Assembly (NCBI GenBank): GCA_025356505.1
Contig: JANXSV010000375.1
Location: 1-10,721, forward strand
Length of the DNA stretch: 10,721 nt
Source: Methylovirgula sp.
Lineage (GTDB): Bacteria > Pseudomonadota > Alphaproteobacteria > Rhizobiales > Beijerinckiaceae
Reading direction: 5' to 3'
The notes beneath the pieces are model-generated. The model searched no databases. It saw only the letters and a program-made list of their open reading frames with translations, and was not told the origin of the DNA. Both the position numbers and the translations under genes were made by a program. Below, in pieces: positions 1 to 6,964 of the stretch. The stretch's first letter is position 1, and the number at the start of each line of letters is the position of its first letter.

Positions 1-290
1 CCTTGTGGCAGAATGAACGATAGAGAAGAGCGACGCACCTTGCGCCCATGAACAGGTATGGCATACCGCGCTGCCATATCCAGAAACATCCGCCCCAACC
101 AGTCGTCAGCAACAGATGCCAGCAAATCAGGGACAACTCCGAGCTTTGCGCAGGCGAAGGCGGCGGTGACGGCATTGCCCCCGAAGGAAACCGCGTAATC
201 CTGCGCAACGGACTTCTCATCTCCGGTTGGGATAGACTGAGCGACGAGCGTGACGTCGATATAGGCCTGACCGATAAACAGCGCTTCCAT
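1..290 (-). CDS. PfkB-family carbohydrate kinase, N-terminal part (runs off the left edge)
   Basis: Reading leftward from ATG at 290, an open frame of 96 codons continues to the window edge without a stop. The protein opens MEALFIGQAYIDVTLVAQ, the first strand of the ribokinase fold. It then carries the PfkB N-terminal signature: GGN at residues about 37-39, followed by an Ala-rich helix ending in KLG and the ASVADDWLG stretch. These kinases phosphorylate a sugar or nucleoside with ATP in the cytoplasm. The substrate cannot be told because the C-terminal catalytic GxGD motif lies outside the window. The gene begins 18 bp after the stop of the upstream erpA-like gene on the same strand, and a weak GAGTGG ribosome site lies in that gap, so co-transcription with erpA is likely. 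The family call is firm; the substrate is unknown. Confidence 0.85.
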   Translation of the reverse strand, partial: MEALFIGQAYIDVTLVAQSIPTGDEKSVAQDYAVSFGGNAVTAAFACAKLGVVPDLLASVADDWLGRMFLDMAARYAIPVHGRKVRRSSLSFILPQ

Positions 291-308
291 GTGCCACTCA
301 GACTGAAT

Positions 309-647
309 TTAAACCGAGAAACTTGTCCCGCAACCGCAGGAGGATGTGGCATTGGGGTTATGGATTTTGAAGGATTGCCCCATCAGATCGTCAACGAAAT
401 CAACTTCCGAGCCAGATAAGAACTCCAGCGAAGTAGGATCAACCAAAAGCGTTGCGCCATCGCGAACAACCACAAGGTCTTCTGTCAATTTTTCCTGCGT
501 GATCTCAAATGCATATTGAAATCCTGAGCATCCGCCGCCGTTTACAGCCACCCGCAGCATTGCGCCTTCAGGTTCGCGGGTAAGCACTTTTACAATGCGT
601 TGAGCCGCCGCAGCGCTCAAAGTTAATGGTGAAGTTGCGCTGATCAT
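309..647 (-). CDS. erpA: A-type iron-sulfur carrier / insertion protein (ErpA/IscA/HesB family)
   Basis: This 112-residue protein has the full length and motifs of the HesB/IscA/ErpA family. The three cluster-binding cysteines are present: Cys40 in GGGCSGFQY, and Cys104 and Cys106 in the C-terminal SSCGCGTSFSV. Such proteins receive [2Fe-2S] or [4Fe-4S] clusters from the scaffold and hand them to apo-enzymes in the cytoplasm. The ErpA sub-call rests on the C-terminal motif and on location: from memory, rhizobia carry erpA divergent to dgt. An IscA-type assignment is possible without a tree. The ATG at 647 is supported by AGAGGT (654-659) six bases upstream. A sugar kinase follows 18 bp downstream. 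Unlike the arrangement I recall, a small exported-protein gene lies between this gene and dgt. Confidence 0.9.
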   Translation of the reverse strand: MISATSPLTLSAAAAQRIVKVLTREPEGAMLRVAVNGGGCSGFQYAFEITQEKLTEDLVVVRDGATLLVDPTSLEFLSGSEVDFVDDLMGQSFKIHNPNATSSCGCGTSFSV

Positions 648-665
648 GGAAATACCTCTAGATCT

Positions 666-694
666 GACATAGTGGTGTATTCGCCTTTCCGCAA
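666..694 (-). promoter_or_regulatory. Weak candidate promoter for the erpA-kinase pair
   Basis: On the minus strand, TTGCGG (694-689) and TATGTC (671-666) are separated by 17 bp, ending about 18 bp before the erpA start codon. The match to the sigma-70 consensus is poor, particularly in the -10 box. It is listed because a divergent promoter is expected in this gap. No IscR- or RirA-type iron operator was recognised with confidence. Confidence 0.2.
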
Positions 695-768
695 GATTGT
701 CGAGACAAACTGCGCGATTATGGGCTGGATTTTGGAAAGATATGAGCAGTTTGAGAAAGTAATCTTGC

Positions 769-797
769 TTGATTGCCGTCTACAGGTTCCCTAAACT
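769..797 (+). promoter_or_regulatory. Candidate sigma-70 promoter for the exported protein-dgt-argS-SPOR cluster
   Basis: TTGATT (769-774) and TAAACT (792-797) lie 17 bp apart, the ideal spacing. Transcription would start near 804, giving a 5' leader of under 20 nt that still contains the ribosome site AAGAGGG (808-814), six bases before the ATG at 821. The rest of the 648-820 gap, shared with the divergent erpA gene, holds nothing else I can name. Confidence 0.45.
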
Positions 798-820
798 AAC
801 ATCTCACAAGAGGGCTAACA

Positions 821-1192
821 ATGCGCGCGCGAGGTCTGGCTTTAGGTGCTTGCATTCTGTTTTGCGGGCAAGGCGTTTCGGCCTCTGCGGCAGAACTCTT
901 TCCTCAAGGTGAATACTCGCTCACAAAGCCTGAGTGTGGCAGTGAATTATTTGCGAAAATCGCCCGCAATCGCATCGATTTCCAGACCTATACCTGCACA
1001 AAGGTGACTTACGATCAGGTGTCCAGTTCTGACGGCAAACTGGTTTATAATGTCACTTCCCCCGCATGTCAGGGCGAGGAAGATGCAAAAGCCCATCCAG
1101 ACCATTTCCAACTCATCGTGGAAAACAGTGCTTTGCAAGTTATCTGGGCCGATGGCGGCAAAAGCGCAAAAGCGGTGTTTTGTAAAAAGTGA
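821..1192 (+). CDS. Small exported protein of unknown function
   Basis: I do not recognise the family. The 123-residue product begins with a Sec signal peptide: Arg2 and Arg4, a hydrophobic stretch to about residue 15, and a probable cleavage after SASA or SASAA near residues 23-24. The mature part of about 100 residues has four cysteines (39, 59, 83, 121), an even number suited to two disulfides in the periplasm, and shows no further hydrophobic segment. LGAC at residues 8-11 resembles a lipobox but leaves almost no n- or h-region, so a lipoprotein is unlikely. A good Shine-Dalgarno (AAGAGGG, 808-814) fixes the start. The stop overlaps the GTG of the dgt-like gene by four bases, so translation of the two is probably coupled. 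Export is well supported; no role is assigned. Confidence 0.8.
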   Translation: MRARGLALGACILFCGQGVSASAAELFPQGEYSLTKPECGSELFAKIARNRIDFQTYTCTKVTYDQVSSSDGKLVYNVTSPACQGEEDAKAHPDHFQLIVENSALQVIWADGGKSAKAVFCKK

Positions 1193-2388
1193 GGGCGGAG
1201 CATTTTTCCCGCGCGCCTTTCGCCTCGCACAGTGATATGTCGCGCGGGCGCCTCGTGGCTGAAAGTCGCTCCCCAACGCGAACAGAGTTTCAGCGCGACC
1301 GCGACAGAATAGTCCATTGCACGGCTTTCAGACGATTGGCTTTTAAAAGTCAGGTGTTTGTGCCCAGCGAAGGCGATCATTACCGCACGCGCCTCACCCA
1401 CACGATTGAAGTCGCGCAAATTGCCCGAGCCTTGGCGCGTGGACTGCGCCTTGATGATGATCTGGCCGAAGCCATAGCATTGGCACATGATTTAGGGCAC
1501 ACGCCGTTTGGTCACACGGGCGAGGATGCCCTTGCCCAATGCATGTCTCAGTTTGGCGGATTTGATCATAACGCCCACGCACTTCGGATTGTAACCAAGC
1601 TGGAACGCCGATATGCGCAGTTTGACGGACTGAATCTCAGCTGGGAGTGTCTTGAGGGGATCGTCAAGCATAACGGGCCGCTCATCGGAGCCACGCGCCC
1701 TTCAAGCAGGCAAAAACCGAAAACTCCGATATCCGCTCACATTTTGGATTTTGACGCACTTTTTCCTCTGGAGCTCTCAAGCTACAGCAGCGCAGAGGCG
1801 CAAACGGCTGCAATTGCAGATGATATTGCTTATAACACCCATGATATCGATGACGGGCTTAGAGCCGGCCTATTTGATCTTGATGATTTGCGGGCAATAC
1901 CCTTCATCGAAAATATTCTTGAAGAACTTGATGAACGCTACCCTCAGCTCGATCGAAGCCGCAAAATCCATGAATTAGGTCGGCGGATCATCACCCGTTT
2001 CGTCGAAGATGCGCTAAATGAAAGCGCCGCGCGTTTAACCAGTCTTGATGCCGCATCCGCAGCCGGAATTCGCGCCGCGACGCATGCCGTCGTGGGGCTT
2101 TCACCAAAGATGGTTGAAGCAGATAATTCGATCAAGGGGTTTTTGTTTCCCAACATGTACCGCGCGCAAAAGGTGATGGCCGTTCGCATCAAGGCTGATC
2201 ATGTGGTGAAGAAATTGTTCGGGCTATATCTCAACAGCCCGGAAAAACTGCCGCTAGAGTGGCGTCCCGTCTCTGACGGGGAGTCCGAAACGGCTGAAGC
2301 CGTCGCAGATTACCTTGCAGGCATGACCGATAGATTTGCGTTGCAAGAGTATCAACGGCATTTTGACCTTTCCTACGTTTTGGGTTAG
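1189..2388 (+). CDS. dgt: Deoxyguanosinetriphosphate triphosphohydrolase-like protein (HD domain)
   Basis: This 399-residue protein belongs to the Dgt family, which hydrolyses dGTP (or other dNTPs) to the deoxynucleoside and triphosphate in the cytoplasm. The metal-binding HD residues are visible: His71 in RLTHTIEVAQ, His100-Asp101 in LAHDLGHTPFGHTGEDAL, and Asp212 in ADDIAYNTHDIDDGL. His104, His109 and the FDHNAHALRI segment (125-133) are also typical. The start is taken as GTG 1189, inside the stop of the preceding gene. Residues 8-22 (RAPFASHSDMSRGRL) resemble the pre-domain segment I recall in rhizobial homologues, which an ATG start at 1237 would cut away. No clear Shine-Dalgarno precedes the GTG, which fits translational coupling. 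The family is certain; the preferred nucleotide is not, since alphaproteobacterial members are usually annotated only as Dgt-like. Confidence 0.93.
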   Translation: MRAEHFSRAPFASHSDMSRGRLVAESRSPTRTEFQRDRDRIVHCTAFRRLAFKSQVFVPSEGDHYRTRLTHTIEVAQIARALARGLRLDDDLAEAIALAHDLGHTPFGHTGEDALAQCMSQFGGFDHNAHALRIVTKLERRYAQFDGLNLSWECLEGIVKHNGPLIGATRPSSRQKPKTPISAHILDFDALFPLELSSYSSAEAQTAAIADDIAYNTHDIDDGLRAGLFDLDDLRAIPFIENILEELDERYPQLDRSRKIHELGRRIITRFVEDALNESAARLTSLDAASAAGIRAATHAVVGLSPKMVEADNSIKGFLFPNMYRAQKVMAVRIKADHVVKKLFGLYLNSPEKLPLEWRPVSDGESETAEAVADYLAGMTDRFALQEYQRHFDLSYVLG

Positions 2389-2432
2389 GCGCTGAGGCAA
2401 CAACTCACGCGTCGTGCAAAAAGCCGGGGCAA

Positions 2433-2437
2433 AAGGA
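2433..2437 (+). promoter_or_regulatory. Ribosome binding site that sets the argS start
   Basis: AAGGA lies six bases before ATG 2444. An in-frame GTG at 2414 has no such site and would add ten residues not expected in ArgS, whose alphaproteobacterial versions commonly open with MNIF. Confidence 0.75.
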
Positions 2438-2443
2438 CTAGGC

Positions 2444-4213
2444 ATGAATATTTTCGCGCATTTTCAAGAAGAAATCTCAAATATTCTGAAAGCAATGATT
2501 GCTGACGGACGCTTGCCGGAACATCTAGACTTGCAACGGTTTGTGGTTGAGCCGCCGCGCGATGCTTCAAAGGGTGACATCGCCACAAATGCCGCGATGA
2601 TTTATGCCGCAGATGCAAAAGTTCATTTCGCCAATCCGCGTCTGTTCGCCGAGGCAATCGCAGCAAATCTGCGCGCAGTCACGGGTGTGGAAGAGGTTAC
2701 CGTCGCCGGGCCGGGCTTCATAAATCTCCAATTGCAACCGCAGGTCTTTTTCGACGTGATGCGGTTTGCCCTCACCCATGGCGAAGAGTTTGGACGTGGC
2801 TCTAAACAGCCCGTAAAAACGAATGTTGAATATGTTTCGGCGAACCCGACCGGTCCAATGCATGTGGGTCATGGCCGCGGCGCAGTATTCGGCGATGCGC
2901 TCGCCAGTTTGCTGGAATTTGCCGGTTACCCCGTGACGCGCGAATATTACATAAATGACGCCGGCGCACAGGTTGATGTCCTCGCCCGTTCAGCCATCCT
3001 GCGATATCGCGAAGCGCTGGGCGAAAACATTACCATTCCGGAGGGCCTTTACCCGGGCGATTATCTCGTTCCAGTGGGCGTCGACTTAAAAAACCGATAC
3101 GGGGCCACACTACTGGACAAGCCGGAAGGTGAGCTTCTGCACCTCGTGCGTCCCATAGCTATAGACTCGATGATGGACATGATCCGCGCTGATCTTGCCT
3201 CCCTGAACATCAGTCATGACGTCTTTTTTTCCGAACGATCTTTAATGGTCAAGCAAGGTGATTTTGATGCGGTGGAAGCTGCACTTGGGGACCTGCGCGA
3301 CAAGGGTTTGGTGTACCAAGGCCGGTTACCTCCGCCCAAGGGACAGTTGCCCGAAGATTGGGAGGATCGCGAGCAGACCCTGTTTGAATCGACCAAATTT
3401 GGCGATGATGTGGATCGACCCCTGCTGAAAAGTGACGGAGGCTATACATATTTCGCATCGGACATTGCGTATCACAAAACAAAATTCGACCGCGGGTTTA
3501 CCTCTATGATCGATGTTTGGGGCGCAGACCATGGCGGATACGTCAAGCGTATGGTGGCTGCTGTGCAAGCCATCTCGGACGGAAGAGCGCAACTTGACGT
3601 AAAATTATGTCAGCTGGTGCGGCTCATGCGTAATGGCGAGCCCGTAAAAATGTCCAAACGGTCGGGTGATTTCATCACGCTGCGTGAAGTCGTCGACGAA
3701 GTCGGGGTGGATGCTGTTCGTTTTATGATGTTGTTTCGTAAAAACGACGCGACTTTAGATTTTGATCTTGCGAAAGTTATTGACCAGTCAAAAGAAAACC
3801 CCGTGTTTTACGTCCAATATGCCAATGCGCGCGCACATTCTGTGCTGCGTAAGGCGCTAACCGCATTCCCAGATCTCGATCTCGCAAACGACACACTCGC
3901 GCACTCCAACCTCGCTTTGCTCGACGACGAAGGCGAAAAAGCTCTGCTGAGACTAATTTCGCAGTATCCGCGACAAATTCAGGCTGCCGCCGCCGCCCAT
4001 GAACCGCATAGACTGGCGTTTTACGTCCACGAACTGGCAACGGCGTTTCATGCGCACTGGAATCGTGGAGATGAAAAGCCTCAATTACGCTTTATTAATC
4101 AAGATAACAGAGAATTGTCTCAAGCTAGGTTAGCATTGGTTAAGTTATTTACCCAAGTGCTGATGTCCGGCCTCAGAGTACTCGGTGTGAGCGCGCCGGT
4201 GGAGATGCGGTAG
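2444..4213 (+). CDS. argS: Arginyl-tRNA synthetase
   Basis: The 589-residue product charges tRNA-Arg with arginine using ATP in the cytoplasm. It has the ArgRS layout. An N-terminal additional domain (about 1-110) carries [17 protein letters not shown]. The class I catalytic domain has the HIGH motif as HVGH at 140-143, within [14 protein letters not shown], and the KMSK motif at 402-405, within [10 protein letters not shown]. An all-helical DALR anticodon-binding domain ends the protein. The [11 protein letters not shown] segment between the motifs is typical of the family. Length is normal and nothing essential is missing. It lies 55 bp after dgt and 32 bp before the SPOR gene, so it is probably part of the same transcript. 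The 3' end takes part in a stem-loop that includes its stop codon. Confidence 0.97.
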   Translation: MNIFAHFQEEISNILKAMIADGRLPEHLDLQRFVVEPPRDASKGDIATNAAMIYAADAKVHFANPRLFAEAIAANLRAVTGVEEVTVAGPGFINLQLQPQVFFDVMRFALTHGEEFGRGSKQPVKTNVEYVSANPTGPMHVGHGRGAVFGDALASLLEFAGYPVTREYYINDAGAQVDVLARSAILRYREALGENITIPEGLYPGDYLVPVGVDLKNRYGATLLDKPEGELLHLVRPIAIDSMMDMIRADLASLNISHDVFFSERSLMVKQGDFDAVEAALGDLRDKGLVYQGRLPPPKGQLPEDWEDREQTLFESTKFGDDVDRPLLKSDGGYTYFASDIAYHKTKFDRGFTSMIDVWGADHGGYVKRMVAAVQAISDGRAQLDVKLCQLVRLMRNGEPVKMSKRSGDFITLREVVDEVGVDAVRFMMLFRKNDATLDFDLAKVIDQSKENPVFYVQYANARAHSVLRKALTAFPDLDLANDTLAHSNLALLDDEGEKALLRLISQYPRQIQAAAAAHEPHRLAFYVHELATAFHAHWNRGDEKPQLRFINQDNRELSQARLALVKLFTQVLMSGLRVLGVSAPVEMR

Positions 4214-4227
4214 CACGTCTCCGGCGC
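4193..4227 (+). repeat. Stem-loop spanning the argS stop codon
   Basis: GCGCC (4193-4197) and GGAGA (4201-4205) pair with TCTCC (4218-4222) and GGCGC (4223-4227). This makes ten base pairs with a three-base bulge (GGT) on the left arm and a 12-base loop that holds the argS stop. There is no U-tract after it, so it is not a standard intrinsic terminator. The SPOR gene's likely ribosome site (GGAAA, 4230-4234) begins three bases after the stem. Confidence 0.5.
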
Positions 4228-4245
4228 CCGGAAAGTGTGTCGTCG

Positions 4246-5856
4246 ATGAGTGAAGGTTTAAAAATGCGCCGCCCCGCGGTCGATCTGGACGATTTTGAGC
4301 GTAATCTATTCGCAAGTGCGCCGACGGATCGCGCCGAGAGTGACCCTCTTGCCGAACTTTCCCGTATTGTCGGGAAAACCGATCCTTTCAAGGGTCTGTT
4401 TAGCTCGCAGGCCCCATCGGTAAAGTCAGGAAGTCGCGAACCCGATTTTAAAGGCATGATAGGCGGATTCTCGGCGCAAGGAATCAGGGCTGCGCCTTTT
4501 GCCGAAGCGCCACCGATCGCGTTTGCCGCGCCGCAGCAGTTGGTTGCTGCCAATTCAGATGTGCGAACCCCGCAGCCTGACCCTTTTTCACCCCGCTATT
4601 TTGATGAGGCCAACCCAACTCCGTCAGACGCTGATGCGGAGGCGGAATTTTACGCCCATCTTGCGCCGGTTAAAGCCGAAGACATGGATCCCGACTACAC
4701 CGAAGCTTACGAAGCGGCGATGACGCCCGACGTGCGCAGCCGCTCGCTGCGCGGAACGGCAAGCTTGGTCGCAGTTTTGTTAATTGCGATGGTGGGGGCT
4801 GGAGCCGCGCTTGGATGGCGCGGCCAGTTAAAGCAAGCTTCGGACGGCGCTGTTCCAATCGTCAAAGCTGTGGCTACGCCAATTAAAGTTGAACCAGCAA
4901 AATCGGAAGCCGCCAGCGCGGATGCTGCACCTGCGCAGGACGCAAATGCCAAGCTGATTTCCAAGGCGGAACAGCCGGTGGAAATAGTTCAAACACCGGG
5001 TCAGCCGCCCATCAAAATTGCAAGAATAATTCCGCTTTCAGGTGATCAGACTTCAGCCATTATGACCGGAACAGGCGCGCCACAGGTCACTCCGCCCTCT
5101 GAGAGTGGTTTGCCTGTCCCGCGGTCTGTGAAAACGGTCACCATTGATGCCTCTGGCAAACCTATCGGCGGAGCGGCCTCTGCGCCTGCCAAACCGTTAA
5201 GCGCTGCAGCTGCTCAGGTTACGCAGCCGCAGGCAGCACCGACCTCAATCGCGCAATTAGCCGCGCAGTCTGATCCGATTCCCATTCCAGCCGCTGCGCC
5301 TCGGCTGCCTCTGATGGCTGCCGGTGGTGCGCCCTCGAGGACACCCGCGCCCGTGACCGTTGCTCCAACTGATACGGCACCCGTGGCCCCCAGGGCCACC
5401 ACGCCGAAAGCGACGACGCGAGCGGCTGCACCGGCTCCAAAACCGGTTGTGGCCGCGGCCAAGCCGCTGACGGCAGACGCGCCTCTCCAACTATCGCCCA
5501 CTCTTGCGCAAAAACCCGCGAAACTTGCAGCAAAACCAGTGCAGACGGCCGCAGTCGATTCAGCTGCAACCGATAACGCACAAACTGGCGAGACTAAAAC
5601 TGCGGCAAACACCGGGACATTCGCGGTTCAACTTGCGGCGCCTGCAACCGAAGCAGAAGCGAAAGCCACCGCGGCGCGCCTTCAGGGCCAATATGCAACC
5701 GAATTAAATGGTCACAAAACCGTTGTTCGAAAAGCTGACCTCGGTCCCGGGCGGGTTGTGTACCGGGTGCGGGTCGCAAACCTCAGCAAGGATGATGCAG
5801 TTAGCATTTGCGAGAGTCTAAAAGCTAGCGGCGGGCAATGTTTCATCTCCCGTTAA
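4246..5856 (+). CDS. Membrane-anchored SPOR-domain protein
   Basis: The product (536 residues from ATG 4246) has three parts. An acidic cytoplasmic region (about 1-168) includes DPLAELSRIVG. A single transmembrane helix (about 170-190) is followed by a long Ala/Pro/Gln-rich periplasmic linker. A C-terminal SPOR domain (about 458-536) opens TFAVQLAAP and ends near CESLKASGGQCFISR. SPOR domains bind denuded glycan strands at the division septum, so a role in cell division or peptidoglycan remodelling is inferred. Two cysteines in the SPOR domain could form a disulfide. The start is uncertain: GTG 4237 has GGAAA too close, ATG 4246 has it 11 bases away, and ATG 4264 has GAAGG (4252-4256) at seven bases. 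From memory, SPOR genes follow argS in rhizobia. The neighbour I would expect next (nagZ) is absent here. Confidence 0.88.
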   Translation: MSEGLKMRRPAVDLDDFERNLFASAPTDRAESDPLAELSRIVGKTDPFKGLFSSQAPSVKSGSREPDFKGMIGGFSAQGIRAAPFAEAPPIAFAAPQQLVAANSDVRTPQPDPFSPRYFDEANPTPSDADAEAEFYAHLAPVKAEDMDPDYTEAYEAAMTPDVRSRSLRGTASLVAVLLIAMVGAGAALGWRGQLKQASDGAVPIVKAVATPIKVEPAKSEAASADAAPAQDANAKLISKAEQPVEIVQTPGQPPIKIARIIPLSGDQTSAIMTGTGAPQVTPPSESGLPVPRSVKTVTIDASGKPIGGAASAPAKPLSAAAAQVTQPQAAPTSIAQLAAQSDPIPIPAAAPRLPLMAAGGAPSRTPAPVTVAPTDTAPVAPRATTPKATTRAAAPAPKPVVAAAKPLTADAPLQLSPTLAQKPAKLAAKPVQTAAVDSAATDNAQTGETKTAANTGTFAVQLAAPATEAEAKATAARLQGQYATELNGHKTVVRKADLGPGRVVYRVRVANLSKDDAVSICESLKASGGQCFISR

Positions 5857-5882
5857 ACTTGCAGGGGCGCTAAGACAAAACT

Positions 5883-6788
5883 TTAGGCCGCTGAAGCAAA
5901 GATCTGCTGAACGGCGGGTGAGATCCACCTGCCGACACAGCCCTGAGCCAGGTTTCCAGTCACAAGCGCGCTGAAATTCTCGCGGCTTATTGCCTCCACG
6001 AATTCGAAGTCTGCAGCCCGCACCGGGGTGAGATCGGCAAATAGATATCCGCGGTGTCTCAGTTGCGAGAGCAGCGCAAGGTAAAGCGTGCTGCGCTGGC
6101 TTTCATCTGCATAAAACTCACCTTGAACCACCAGAACGCGGCCCACCGCGACGCCAAACAGGCCAGCGACCTGATTTCCCTGCGCGTCGCGCAATGAAGC
6201 ACAGTGCGCGATACCGGTATCAAACATGCTGCAATAGGCATGCAACAGTTTTGGCGAATTGCTCACATTTCGGGCTGAATTACACGCTGTCAAAACGCCT
6301 TCAAAGTCCGAATCGAGGTCGCATTGCCAACGTGAATTTTGACCCGCCTTCAAAAGGCGAGGATTATTTACGTCGATCACAAGTCTTTGGGCGGGAGCCC
6401 AGCAGCTTGCAGACGCCACGCCAGAATCAACGAAGGAGCCGCGCTCATAAACATCCATAAGCGAAACGGCTGAAACATCGTTCAGCAGAGCACAAAAGCC
6501 ATCTGGTTCCGCTAGAGCGTGTCTAGGATCAAGAGCTTCCCGCGCACCAACCGTCTTATCACGCAAAACCGCGTCTAAAACGTGAAGAGTGGTCGAGAAC
6601 GGTAAATTCTCGCCGGAGTGCCAAATGGCACGCGCCATCCGCACAAATTTTTGCAGTGAATTTTCCTGGAACTGCCGGGCCCTGGAAACCTCAACGTGAG
6701 CCGGGGGCAGATGGGGTTCCGGCTCAATATGCTCTGAAAACATTGAGGGAATTGCGCTTGGTGACCAAATTTGGTTTGAAGTTTTCAT
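5883..6788 (-). CDS. Divergent leucyl/phenylalanyl-tRNA-protein transferase (Aat) family protein
   Basis: Residues about 91-291 of this 301-residue protein line up with Aat, which adds Leu or Phe to N-terminal Arg/Lys of proteins for ClpS/ClpAP degradation. Matching segments, in order, are ALAEPDGFCALLNDVS with LMDVYERGSF (91-119), CWAP (129-132), DFEGVLTAC (161-169), HAYCSMFDTGIAHCA (183-197), VAGLFGVAVG (208-217), GYLFADL (247-253) and AISRENF (266-272). Compared with E. coli Aat as I recall it, Asp186 is kept (Asp252), but the partner Gln188 is Thr254. The GESMFS motif is replaced by VQGEFY (221-226). The TWI motif is lost. About 90 residues precede the family domain. The enzyme may be altered or inactive. 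The ATG at 6788 has only a weak ribosome site. It stands alone, convergent with the SPOR gene and divergent from guaA. A general GNAT acyltransferase is the main alternative. Confidence 0.7.
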   Translation of the reverse strand: MKTSNQIWSPSAIPSMFSEHIEPEPHLPPAHVEVSRARQFQENSLQKFVRMARAIWHSGENLPFSTTLHVLDAVLRDKTVGAREALDPRHALAEPDGFCALLNDVSAVSLMDVYERGSFVDSGVASASCWAPAQRLVIDVNNPRLLKAGQNSRWQCDLDSDFEGVLTACNSARNVSNSPKLLHAYCSMFDTGIAHCASLRDAQGNQVAGLFGVAVGRVLVVQGEFYADESQRSTLYLALLSQLRHRGYLFADLTPVRAADFEFVEAISRENFSALVTGNLAQGCVGRWISPAVQQIFASAA

Positions 6789-6908
6789 AAACGGTCCGAT
6801 GGGTTAGCTGCGGACAGACTAACGCGGACGTGTTTGCCGTTCTTCAAACTAATCGGTCAAATGCTGCTTAATATCCGTTCAGAATTTCGCAAAAACCCGG
6901 CTTTAAGG

Positions 6909-6937
6909 TTGCGTGTTGGCGCTTTCTCGCCTAATCC
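6909..6937 (+). promoter_or_regulatory. Weak candidate promoter for guaA
   Basis: TTGCGT (6909-6914) and TAATCC (6932-6937) lie 17 bp apart, ending 27 bp before the guaA ATG. Both boxes match the consensus only partly. The gap 6789-6964, shared with the divergent Aat-like gene, shows no riboswitch or strong hairpin that I can recognise. Confidence 0.25.
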
Positions 6938-6964
6938 GCTCATCTTGGTAAAGGATTTCTCACT

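Noticed and set aside
48..419. Plus-strand frame of 123 codons at the left edge
   Set aside because: It is antisense to the PfkB kinase and to the C-terminus of the Fe-S carrier, both supported by clear motifs.
846..856. Lipobox-like LGAC in the exported protein
   Set aside because: The cysteine is at residue 11, leaving too short a hydrophobic core. A standard signal peptidase I site (SASA-A) follows at residues 20-24.
1069..1488. Minus-strand frame of 139 codons across the exported-protein and dgt junction
   Set aside because: It lies opposite two well-supported genes and shows no family motif.
2414..2443. GTG 2414 as the argS start
   Set aside because: No ribosome site precedes it, whereas AAGGA precedes ATG 2444 and gives the usual MNIF opening.
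5214..5612. Open frame of 132 codons on the minus strand, Ala/Gly/Val-rich
   Set aside because: It is the antisense of the Ala/Pro-rich linker of the SPOR protein. Long antisense frames are expected from such composition, and it has no recognisable domain.
5881..5896. Possible hairpin (CTTTAG, GCCG, CTGAAG) at the convergent ends of the SPOR and Aat-like genes
   Set aside because: The stem is six mostly A-T pairs, with a G-T wobble on one strand and a mismatch on the other. Only four T follow on the minus strand, so it is too weak to call a terminator.
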